A DNA stretch of 64,000 nt from Trichoplax adhaerens (taxonomy: Eukaryota > Placozoa > Uniplacotomia > Trichoplacea > Trichoplacidae). Location of the stretch: positions 1,028,510 through 1,092,509 of the forward strand of contig NW_002060953.1 in the NCBI RefSeq assembly GCF_000150275.1. Direction: 5' to 3'. Made by a program: the position numbers and the translations under genes. Position 1 is the first letter of the stretch. Each line of letters opens with the position of its first letter. Under the pieces are notes generated by a model, which was not told where the DNA came from, searched no databases, and saw only the letters and a program-made list of their open reading frames with translations. Below, one piece after another: positions 14,133-25,400 of this stretch.

Positions 14133-14350
14133 AGTGATTTCGAAAACAGACACGCAAGATCTAGACTGAGTCACTGACTATTTTTCCACATTTTCGGCCT
14201 TATTCCATACAGTACGTTAGAATGTTTTACTGTGCTAGAAGAAGACTTCGACTCGGACAGACGGACATCTCTTACCCGATGAGGCCATACTGTCCATATG
14301 GAAAAATGGCTAGTTAGTATGGATTTTCCGAGACTATTTTCGAAATCACT
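14133..14350. repeat. Short element bounded by 14-bp perfect inverted repeats
   Basis: AGTGATTTCGAAAA at 14133-14146 is matched by its exact reverse complement at 14337-14350. The interior has further imperfect inverted symmetry (ATTTTTCCACATTTTC near 14180 and GGAAAAATGGC near 14300). Length (218 bp), absence of coding sequence and terminal symmetry suggest a MITE-like element. No clear target-site duplication is visible, so mobility is inference. Confidence 0.4.
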
Positions 14351-14475
14351 GGCACTGATTTGAATAACATCGACGATCTTATGGAACTGTCCAAGCGAAA
14401 ATTGTTGTCACATAATCATATAATGTAATAAGATTAATCGAAATATGACTTCATGGAACTTGCAGACAAAGTAGT

Positions 14476-14925
14476 TTTAGTCCAAGAATAGTTAGTCAAA
14501 GCATGGTCACTTTTCACTTCACTGTACAGTACTGTACAGTGATAGTAATTAGACCTCAATCTTTTACAGTACTCGTCACTGTAAGACAACGTACTGTAGT
14601 TTTAGTCAAAGCATTGTCACTTTTCACTGTACTGTACTGTACTGTACTGTATGATAGTAATTAGACCTCAATCTTTTACAGTACTCGTCACTGTAAGACA
14701 GCGTAGTTTTTCAAACTAGTTTTAGTCAAAGCATTGTCACTTTTCACTGTACTGTACTGTACTGTACTGTATGATAGTAATTAGACCTCAATCTTTTACA
14801 GTACTCGTCACTGTAAGACAGCGTAGTTTTTCAAACTAGTTTTAGTCAAAGCATTGTCACTTTTCACTGTATGATAGTAATTAGACCACAGTCTTTTACA
14901 GTACTCGTCACTGTAAGACAAAGAC
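14476..14925. repeat. Tandem array of 120-bp units
   Basis: Copies begin at 14599, 14719 and 14839 with a spacing of exactly 120 bp. They are preceded by a shorter diverged copy near 14476. Each unit has TTTTAGTCAAAGCATTGTCA, a (GTACT)n run, GATAGTAATTAGACC and CTCGTCACTGTAAGACA. The last copy lacks the GTACT run. The unit shares TCACTTTTCA and GTACTGTAC cores with the arrays at 38.4-40.3 kb. Confidence 0.85.
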
Positions 14926-15186
14926 AGTGACTTGGATTTGAACTTCAGATTATGATCGGTGATTGATTACTCTACGTACATTTCGGGCAATTGCAGCAAA
15001 TTGCTGCACAATTTGCCCAGACGAATTTGAATTTTGTGCGCTGGGAGTATTTGAGGACACTCTGTACTGCATAACAGTCAACCTTTTCACTGTACTGTAT
15101 AGTAGGACTAGCTTTGCACTGGACACACTTGATCCAAGACTGATCTTAGAGTCCAAAATGGATGAAATGAGCATTTGTTCAAGAGG

Positions 15187-16010
15187 CATGTAGCCTTGCA
15201 TAGAAGGGCATTTCTTGTTCTCACCTGGGCTTATAGCGACTTTCAAGACTTCTCTTTCTAGTAACTAGTACTGCAACATGATGGGGTCCGCAATTTGCGG
15301 TCTAATAGGACTAGAATACATTGGAAAGTAGCCATTTCATCAGGCTCTCCTTCCATGCGTCTTGCAAGTCCCATGAGCATAGCTATGTCATTTAATATAT
15401 ACCGAATATATATAATACTGTATATACCGAATAGAAGGGCATTTCTTACTCTCAGCTGGGCTTATAGCGACTTGCAAGACTTCTCTTTCTAGTAACTAGT
15501 ACTGCAACATGATGGGGTTAGCAATTTGCGGTCTAATAGGACTAGAATACATTGGAAAGTAGCCATTTCATCAGGCTCTCTTCCATGCGTCTTGCTAGTC
15601 CCATGAGCATAGCTATGTCATCTAATATACCGAATAGAAGAACATTTTTTGTTCTCACCTGGGCTTATAGCGACTTGCAAGACTAATCTTTTGTAGTAAC
15701 TAGTACTGCAACATGATGGGGTCCGTAATTTGCGGTCTAATGGGACTAGAATACATTGGAAAGTAGCCATTTCATCAGGCTCTCTTCCATGCGTCTTGCA
15801 AGTCCCATGAGCATAGCTATGTCATCTAATATACCGAATAGAAGAACATTTTTTGTTCTCACCTGGGCTTATAGCGACTTGCAAGACTAATCTTTTGTAG
15901 TAACTAGTACTGCAACATGATGGGGTCCGCAATTTGCGGTCTAATAGGACTAGAATATATTGGAAAGTAGCCATTTCATCAGGCTCTCTTCCATACGCCT
16001 TCTAAGTCCC
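15187..16010. repeat. Tandem array, about 204-bp units (one 231 bp)
   Basis: Four copies carry the landmark CAACATGATGGGGT, with ATGGGG at 15281, 15512, 15716 and 15920, giving spacings of 231, 204 and 204 bp. The longer unit holds an extra ATATATACCGAATATATATA-like insertion near 15400. Copies are highly similar, so the array is recent. It ends about 330 bp before the Nup62 start codon and may contain or border that promoter. No coding function is inferred. Confidence 0.85.
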
Positions 16011-16344
16011 CTGCCATCTACAGTACTCTATACTGCCGATTCTACAGTTTAATGTACTGGAGGGTGCTGCAATGGACATGTCCGGACGTCCGTCGACTGC
16101 CGTCGTCGACAGCCCATCATGGATCAGTAGACTACCTCGACTACTGTTGCAGGTGTGCAGGCATCATGGCTTAGTATAGCTGTTAATCTTGCAAGGTCGA
16201 GTGCGACTTGGACAGGCTCAGTCAGCGACTCCTAACCGCCATTCTTGTCCAGAATTCTGGTTAGCCTTGCAAGAGAATTTCGATCGATCGGCCATTTTTA
16301 AGCGCTATTTGGACTTGGAAATTAGTACTACAATATTGCTGAGT

Positions 16345-19300
16345 ATGGCTAATACACCGTCGTTTGGTGGTGGTAGTGGCGGCTCAATGTTTGGAGCAGG
16401 TGGCAGTGGTTTTGGCACCGCGGCCAAGAAGAATCCTACGGCCAATATGGGTGGCTTTGGCGCTGCCAACAATCCCAACGTTAGTGGAGGCAATTTATTT
16501 ACAGGCTTTGGTGGAAATCAATCCAACTTTTCAATGGGTCAAAATCAATCATCTCAGCCTTCTCAACCAGCTTTTTCATTTGGTCAACAGCAAGCATCAT
16601 CGCAACCTAATACCAATACCATGCAGCAACAGCCACAGCAGCAGCAATCGACTTTTGGCGCTTTTGGCAATTTCAATCCATCGGCGAGTGGGAATAATAA
16701 TAATAATAATAATCCTACTGGTACGTTGGGCTTTGGTGCACCATCAAGTACAACAGCAACTTCTTCTGCCTTTACTTTTGGCAATACAGCACCATCGATG
16801 GGTGGCAAGACATCATTATTTGGTAGTAGTAATCAACAACAGTTTGGTAATAATCAACCCCAATTTGGTAGTGGAAGTACAAGTACTACAGCAGGATTTA
16901 CCTTTGGCTCCTCCAATCCGACGACAACGACCGCGCCGGGTGCTGCTGCTAACCCACAATTTTCATTGACTAACCCTTCTACGTTAACCACTGCGACTAC
17001 TACTTCGGCCACAACTTCATTCTTTGCCAACGCAGCTGGTACTTCTGCTGCAACAAACAATCCATCAACTGGCTTTCAATTCAATAGCAATACTGGTAAT
17101 AAGCCACTCCAATTTGGTAATTCTACCCCAGCAACATCGTCGTTGAACTTTGGTAGTTCGACAACGACCAACACCAATCCAACTGCAGCGACCACTGCCT
17201 TTAACTTTGGTACTCCAAAGACACAAACGGGTGGCGTAGGCAATATAACTTTAGGTACACCTAAAACCGGTGCTATGCCAGCGTTGACATCGCAATCAAT
17301 CAATCCTGCCGCTGGATTCCAATTACAACTTGCCAGTAGCTCGACAACAGCCCCAACGCTTGCTAGTTCAGCTTCTACTGCTACAACGGGTGCTATCCAA
17401 TTTCAATCTGGTGGCATGAGTGGCGGTACTACGGCGACGACAGGTAAGATTCTGCTGTCCAATGATAGACTTTACGCCCAAGTAATTGTTTACGACTGTA
17501 AAATAAGGAAGGAATAACGTTGTGGATGGAGCATTTGCTCGATTAGAAAGATACGTTGTGCACCGTAATGATAGAATAGGAGCAAATGTCTCTCTACTAG
17601 TACATAGATACCCATACACGTCAACTGTCTGATATTACTTGTGTGATCAACACTCATGATCTCAATTTGTTATTGATACATTCTAAACTATGATTTCTAG
17701 CTGCTAAGCCATCATTCTTTGCATCCACCAATACTGCGCCATCGACATCCACTCCTGCCAGTACTGCAGGATTTACATTTGGATCTCTAACCACGACTGC
17801 ACCGGCTAGTACTGCGGCCACCACGGGTGGAGCTAGTAGTCAATCATCGACAGGATTGAATTTTGCTCCGACTGCATCAACAACATCTGCTCAAGCACCT
17901 CAGGGTTTCACATTTGGCAATATAACTGCTCCGACCACATCTGCTAAAACGACCAAACCGACTGTTACTTTCAATCTTCCTAACGATAAAACAACTGGTG
18001 CTAGTAGCGTGCCAACATCATCACAAGGGATTGCATTAACACCTTCAGCTCCTAATCAACAAGCAAGTGCTACGACAACAACATTACCTGGTATGTACAA
18101 AATCTATCGTTATAGCATAAACGGTGCCAATTAGCCTACGTTGAAATTGATATGATTCGTAAGCCACTGTCTTGTTTTGATAGCTTCTACCTTTCCGTCG
18201 TTTCAACCTACAATGGGTAAAACAACAGCCTCAACATCTACTTCGGATAAATTCAATTTTGGTAAGAGTTGATTAATGCTACACATTGGTTTAACGCTTT
18301 AACTTTACTAGCTACACTTTCATCATTTAATGCTACCTCTGATAAATTCAATTTTGGTAAGAGTTGATTAATGCTACACATCGGTTTAACGCTTTAACTT
18401 TACTAGCTACACTTTCATCATTTAATGCTACCTCTGATAAATTCAATTTTGGTAAGAGTTGATCAATGCTGCACATTGGTTTAACTTTACTTGCTACACT
18501 CTTTTCATTTAATGCTACCTCTGATAAACTAAATTTTGGTAAGAGTTGATCAATGCTGCACATTAGTTTAACTTTACTTGCTACACTTTCATCATTTAAT
18601 GCTGCTTTGCGTACACAACTTTTCGTGTCTTGACAAGACCATTAATGTAGTAACCAGTAAGTGTAGAGGTTAATTGGTCCAAACGATTGAATAAAAGACT
18701 CTTGATCGTTTAATTATCAATAGATGATGGTGATACTCTAATAGTGTTTGTTATATTACTTCATCTATTTGATCAGGATTAACTACTACCGCAACTGCTG
18801 GTATTACAACATCAAGTGCATCAGGTAAGGTCTTGGCAGTATCATGCCTCACTAAATAATTTGCAATACACCCGGTGCAGACTTAGTCATCTATTTTGCG
18901 TTCAATTGACACTCTCAGAGTAGATTTTTATCATGAATAGAGCCAATTGTAATACCTGTATGCCATTAGATATTCGTATTGCATGGACTAGGTATAAAAG
19001 TTTCTGTAACATAAAAGAACTAGTGAAAGAGATGAAAAGGATCCTTTAATCGTTTTATGACACTGTAATAGTCAAAACGTTATCCGTAGCACTACAATGA
19101 CTGCTAGTTTGTAACGGGTTCGTAGTACAGCAGAATGGAGCGAATAGATTGGTAGCTTATTATCTTTTGCATTAACCATATTACAACAAATTCATTATAA
19201 CTACCAAGTGATTCGCAGTAAAGTGACTACAGATGGTAAACGAATTAATTTATATAATTGAATGAAGATAAAGCCTAAGGTGTTGGAATTAAAACAATCA

Positions 19301-20803
19301 CCGATAACGATTAATCGTATATGTAGTAGTTTTAAAGGGCTTTCTGAACTAAAGTAGTAGAAATTCCTTACCTTGTTAACAATGAAGTAATGTAGTAGCT
19401 TTATTCGGAATGAATTTGTGTTTGTGCGTTAATGAGCTAGACTTTGTTAAATGTAAATCTATTTATAAAATATATCGTCCATGAATGAAGGCATTACTCA
19501 CTCTATCTTCAATATTCAATCATATATTGCAGATAAGACCTCATTTGCTTTACCAACGACCAGTACGACATCCAATGCTGCAGCTTTAGCAACGGGTTAG
19601 TTAAATACTTGGAATTACCAATGATTGTGATGATACACTAGTGTACGTGTAGATTGATCACTGTGTTACGAAAAGTACCTGCATTGTTGAGAAATTGATT
19701 AATTAAGGACTTTTTTTCTCTTTGTAAATAGCTGACAAACAGCAGGGCAGGTAAGTCAGGCTTTGATAATATAAACTTTAATAAAAAGAGTCAATAACGT
19801 GCGACGCTACGTTACCATACTATAATTCCTATCTCTAATAATAATTATTTCATAAAAAACTTGACAGTCAAATGAAATTAACTTTTCGACAGCTGGATGA
19901 TTACGTCAATAAGGTAACAGCAGTGCAATATCATTAGCAATCTATCCTATTTATATTATCTAACAACACATGATAGCATTTCCTTATGGTAATGATTGAC
20001 CATGGTAAGAAACCTATTCTGATTATTTTTACATGTCATTATTGACAGTGGAGCGTAGAATTGGAGGAACAGGAAAAAGTGTTTTTGAAGCAAGCCGCTC
20101 AGGTTAACTCTTGGGATGATATCATAAGAGAAAATCAAAAAAAGGTATCAAAGCTGTGCTAATTCAAGATGATATGCCTGACAATCAGTTATCATCCCAT
20201 GTATTTGCCATTTTAAAAAATTAGAACAAATAGTTATTATAAAATATTATCTTTATATTTATTTAGATCATAGATCTCAGCGACTATGTAGAAAATTTAA
20301 AAGCCGATCAAGATCGCTTAAATAGTGAACTAGACTTTATTGACACTCAACAACGGGAGCTAGAGCACTTGCTTTCTCCTTTGGAAACAACTGTCCAGCA
20401 ACAATCTAGCTCGTTTGGTTCTCATCTTATTGACAAAGAAAGGGAGCAAATGTATAGCAGTGCTTGTGAACTTGATGTGCGCTTACAACAGATGTGCCAC
20501 GATTTAACCGAAGTTATTGAAAAATTGAACAAGTGCTATAGTGGACAAAATAATAACCCTATGCAACAAGTCACTAAGATTCTCAATTCTCATACTGAGG
20601 CATTAAAATGGATTGATAAAAATGCTGAATTCTTAAAGAGAAAAGTGGATAATGTTGTAAGTCAATCTGAAATTAAAAGGAATGAACAAGAACACAGTTT
20701 ACGACTCGTAAGTTTATAATTGCCTATATGAAGATCATTGACTGTAATGCGCTCAATTTAATCTCATCACGTAATCATTTTTACTTTTCAGGCTTTCGAT
20801 TAA
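16345..20803 (+). CDS. NUP62: Nucleoporin Nup62 (central-channel FG nucleoporin)
   Basis: Twelve exons, phases consistent: 16345-17443, 17701-18090, 18184-18261, 18312-18356, 18407-18451, 18777-18824, 19533-19595, 19732-19750, 19868-19913, 20049-20144, 20267-20707, 20792-20803; 793 residues. The N-terminal two-thirds is Gly/Ser/Thr/Asn/Gln-rich with FG motifs (GFG, FTFG, QFG), the permeability-barrier type sequence. The C-terminal 220 residues form the coiled-coil Nsp1-like domain that pairs with Nup58 and Nup54: LTFRQLDDYVNK, then W-S-V-E-L-E-E-Q-E, a QELEHLLSPLE-type stretch, MQQVTKILNSHTEALKWID, and an ending EHSLRLAFD that matches the vertebrate C-terminus closely. The start is the ATG opening MANTPSFGGG; an in-frame ATG at 16189 sits next to repeats and is less likely. 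It is longer than human Nup62 (522) because of an expanded FG region. Exons 4-5 are duplicated micro-exons. Certain as to family. Confidence 0.93.
18262..18605 (+). repeat. Tandemly duplicated intron+45-nt exon units inside Nup62
   Basis: Four consecutive units each contain a 45-nt block starting CTACACT and ending AATTTTG followed by GTAAGAGTTGAT. The first two exons (18312-18356, 18407-18451) follow a TAG acceptor. The third (18494-18538) follows TTG, and the fourth (from 18581) also follows TTG and is truncated after GCT. Unit spacing is 95, 87 and 87 bp. The first two exons are symmetric phase 1, so copy number could change without a frameshift. The third block keeps its donor and frame but lacks an AG, so it is probably skipped. 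Confidence 0.9.
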
Positions 20804-22422
20804 GACCAGATGTTAACATTTCCGGTTATGAAGAGTAGGCAACTTTATCACTTTAGACAACGGTCGCGCTTACAGTATAACTCAACATAATAATTTGAAC
20901 ATAATACGAACATCTTATTGCCGATGGTAGTCCTACGCATGTTTGCGACTAAACTAACTTAATCTTTTTGTAACATACTAGTATAAATCTAAAAAAAAGC
21001 AAGCAATTTTGTTGCATTATTACCAAAGAACGGTCATTGTATTGTTCCTTATTTACTACTGATGATAAACTAACATGCTGATGAAATTACAAACATTAAC
21101 AAATTCAAGTTAAAAAAATAGATTTAGTAAATAATTCTTATTAACAATGAAACTTTATTAAATCTCGCAAAATTGATTGATAATGTACAGTATTATTGTA
21201 CAAATAATGCGATGCCAACTATCTTTGTCAGCCATGAATGATAACTCAAAAGTGCGCCTACTGTAATAAAATTTTATTACAACAAACTTATTGCATTCTA
21301 GTAACGGAATTTTAACGTTATTAATCAACGCAGCGTTAAGGCGATCGGTTGAATAGAGATAACGATCAATTCAACTTAACATTCACATAAAATAATTCAA
21401 TCGAATATGAATACATTCGTATCTATACAACTTAAGCCCACAGTTGTGACATAGGACTAATAATACATTCTGATAAATAGCTTAGACTATTGATAGCATC
21501 TACTGTTACATGGTTGAACTACTACATTGTAATTTTACTTCAGATAATAGTGTTAATAAACCATTTGTAAAATAATGATAAAAGAAAAAAATTTCCTAAT
21601 TTCTTTTTGGAAATAACTCCATCTGGAAAAGCAAGCACTCCAAGTAAATTATTTTACAAGTAAATGTGAGATTACATAGAACTCGTGAATACAGGAATGT
21701 TGTACACTATCTCTGTTAGTAACATATGACCTAATACAGGCTGCTGTAGAATAAAGTACATTAATATCATAAATACAGTACTTTTGCATTTAAAGAACAA
21801 GTACTATATTCAAGTCAAATCAAAGAAATCTCTAACGGTAATTGAACACTTAATTACAATATATTCTTATAGAACAAACAATAATGATAGTTTTATGACG
21901 TGACAAGTTTTAGCATTTTATGTTACGTCAAGTTAAGTGCATTGATATAAATCGTTTCAATATTTGAAATTCGATATCACTGTTATAACCTAACCGATAA
22001 AGGTAGCCTTCAATATGATTTTAAAATAATCCATCATTTGAATAAAGTCGGCTACAACGTATTAAAGTAGTTCTATAATGAATTGTCCATTGAAGATATT
22101 TTACAGCATAGATGGGTACGTATAAACATACACATGCAAGGTACGCGCATATCCAACATTTCTCGATACAATATAAAAAGCACCGTAAGCTAGATGTAAA
22201 TACAAAAATTATCAAGCATATGATACAAGGAACTGCTTTTTAATGCCAAATACAAAGTGCATGAAGTGAGCAGGTAGGCGAAAGCGAAGAATAAGCTTTG
22301 CAACTAAGGTAATAGTGTATTGCAGCATCTGCAACCAATCCTATGTAGAGAAGTACTTAGACTGGTTTCGCTATATTGCTATTTTTGCCAACATCATGGA
22401 TCTATGCAAGCGTGCAAGTTAT
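20804..22422. other. Convergent spacer between Nup62 and PLCL
   Basis: Very AT-rich, no open frame of note, no repeat family recognised. The 3' ends of Nup62 (+) and PLCL (-) face each other here. No canonical AATAAA was found close to the Nup62 stop. Confidence 0.5.
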
Positions 22423-22428
22423 TTTATT
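22423..22428 (-). promoter_or_regulatory. Polyadenylation signal AATAAA of the PLCL gene
   Basis: AATAAA on the minus strand, 24 bp past the stop codon at 22453-22455. The distance is short but acceptable for a compact 3' UTR. Confidence 0.5.
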
Positions 22429-22452
22429 AGGCATTAGTATGTTTAAAATTTC

Positions 22453-25400
22453 CTAAAGATCGTAAATATTACTAGCCACTTGCTTCACCTCTTGCACATA
22501 AACTTGAAATTCATTATATGCTTCGATTAGAAGCCGTACTTGCCCCCTCATCATAGCCATGTTCCATCCATAATTATCTTTTACCTAAAGATTAAAGTTA
22601 ATACGATGAAACTTGAGAGTAAATAATTTTCCTAATTGTAGTTACTATCCAGACATTTTAGAATCAATATACGTAATCAGCAGCTACATATGATACCTTT
22701 AATAATTTCTTGTTCTTGACTCCACTCTCTTTACTAATATAGGACACCAGTTCGCCCTATTACAAACCAGAAATGATTTCATAATACCAACATACACGTG
22801 AATGATATTGTTATCAAATAGCTCAATATAAACATCAGTTTAATTACCTGCAAATTAACCGCGTCCGATATAAGCTGCTCAAGCTAATTAAACATTAAAA
22901 TACAATTTTTAACATTATATCAATGACATCTATAGTATCTAAAAAATTATCACAATTATTCAGAAATGTTATACAAACCCTTTCCTGTAGAGAAGGGGCG
23001 CTATCAAGTAGAATTCTACCTTCGTCTATCATCTAACAAATAATTCGTTAGTAAATAATAAAGTAAGAATGGAGAAAAAATTTGGTCAATGAGGTATTAC
23101 CGATTGGAAGGTTGAAATAGATTTTTTATATCCTTCAGGAACACCTCCAATAGCTTCTAAATGGGGATACTGCATTAAAGCAAATTCAATTAATATTTCA
23201 TACATGCCGATTATTACGTCACAAGAGTAACTAATCAGCAGCTCTCTCTCCTAATATAATAACATTGAAAACATATTCTAAATGCAATAAAATAAGAGGA
23301 CATAAACATTTGCATCATTTACCCCCTCATTGGATGTTATGGACAGCGAGAATGTTTGTGAAGAACCTGTCAATCTTGATGTTAAATACTTTATACATTG
23401 TTTAATATTAGAAGAAGGTGCTAAGCCACATATTTCCTGTATCGTATTTAATAAAAATTACAAAAGTGTTAATAATTTTACAATCTACGAGCATCATCTT
23501 TAAAAAAGTAAAACACTTAATTACCTTGAATTGAGCTATTGCAATTTGTACATTATCTCTGAGATCAGTACTAGTTCGCAATGGCTTTACAGCTTCCTGT
23601 TATAAGTAATAATAAAACTAATGACATTCCCAATCTCCTAAAGCGAATTATTACCCTACATCCTTTATTTTGATGCAATTGCTTATATAACCTTGAATAT
23701 CTCATCAATAGACTTAATTCCGACCGTCTTTAGTTGTGCATACTAATAGTTTAATAAAGAAAACACTTAAAGCAATGAATGAAGAGTAAAAATTTAATGG
23801 TAATGACAGCATCTTTTTTGCATTTATACCTCTCTAGTTTTTTTAAGTTTCTTTATGGACATACCACGTTTGTACGACTATGTGTAGGCATAAGCAATAA
23901 ATTAATCTGGTTAGCCAAATAACGTAGGATTTAAAGCAGATCATACTGGCGAAAGTTGTCAAAATATACCCCGAAGGCTCGTTTGCCAGTCATTGCGACA
24001 TGTATGAATAAGGTAGCCAGCGGTATCAGTTCACCAGTATCGTCGTACAATTTTAAATGTCGATAACCTAATAGAAAACAAATTTCGGACTTCATCTCAT
24101 TGAAATAAAGTGAACTAAAGAAAAGTTTTTAATTTCAATTTCATGATAAAACTATTCTAGCACATTACCTAATTTTACACAAGTTAATGGAATCGAATAT
24201 TGCCCAATAAAGTCATCACCAATATGCTCATCGTCTTTTACCAAAAATCTCAAGATGGCCAATTCGGGTAAGTTAATCAGGAATTCATACGATTCATCAA
24301 ATACCGGGTTAAATCCTGTTAACCACAGGTTAATGCAATACGTTACCACATTATTATATAATAGTAGTACCATTATATCATACATCTTTCACATACTGCA
24401 TACTTTACTCCAAAAATGATTTGGTAACGTACCGTTATTTGCAATTGTCTTACTACGCTCTTCCGCACAATCAATCGGGATTCCATTGATTTGTAAAATT
24501 ACATAGGGATCTACTGCATTGACTTTCGAACCTGATCCTCGTGGCTTTGGTAAATTTTGGCCACTAATGATCTACGGTAAATTAATGCCAACAATTTGTT
24601 TAAATTTAAAATTTAGAACGACTTTCATTAACTGTACTACGAACTTTCATTGTAACTAACCCTAATATGTAAAATTTGTGGATCCACTCCTGGAATAGAT
24701 TCCTTACTTGATGGATTAAAATAAGAATAATCTATACGAAAAAATCAGAGATTTTGCGTTTATACCTTGATAATAACGACTTCTAAGTAAATAGTACACA
24801 TAATAATGTACTACTCTTATAATGAATAAGTCTAAACAATAAAAATAGATTTACCTTCACGTAAAGCTGGCGGCTTCAGAACGTATCCACAGCCACCATT
24901 TTCAGTAAATTTTCCAGTATGAAGGTCCATCATTTCTCCGCGTGTTTGATAATTCATGGCCACTACAATTCAATAAGATAAAGTTGTTACTTTGCAATTT
25001 TTAAAAAATTTTGAGCACCGTTAAATCAATTTTGGGGGATGAACAGTATCATCCAAAATAACCTAATTGGCAACCGCAATTCCATAAATCTTGCGGATTG
25101 TAATTGCTAGAGTCGACGCGTTTAGTAGCTGGATAAATCCTGCTCAAGTAATTCTTATTAAAATTAACAAATTCATCCGGAGACGCTTGATTAAGCTTCA
25201 ATGCCGATACTTCTTCAAATGATGAAGTTTCATAATAATTTCCTAATCATAAAAAATGTTTAATTACATGAAGTACGCGCATACTGCTAAAAATTCTGAG
25301 CTATAGGATTTGCCGTCAACGCATATAACGGTCAGGCTATCTTTTTTAGTTATTTTTCTTAAAGTATAAAGAAACACTTGCGAGGTAACGAATAATATCG

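Noticed and set aside
14950..15246. 98-codon minus-strand open frame next to the 204-bp array
   Set aside because: It runs into the tandem repeat and shows no domain; it could be an eroded mobile-element fragment, but nothing identifies it.
16189..16344. Upstream in-frame ATG that would extend Nup62 by 52 residues
   Set aside because: The extension resembles no Nup62 and lies beside repeats; MANTPSFGGG is a typical FG-nucleoporin start.
16305..17303. Several Pro/Val/Ala-rich open frames antisense to Nup62, and an overlapping + frame of 201 codons
   Set aside because: They are shadows of the low-complexity FG exon; the Nup62 frame has clear homology and splice consistency.
18348..18563. 71-codon open frame on the minus strand across the Nup62 repeats
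   Set aside because: It is the antisense of the duplicated micro-exons and introns, and its internal repeats follow the DNA units.
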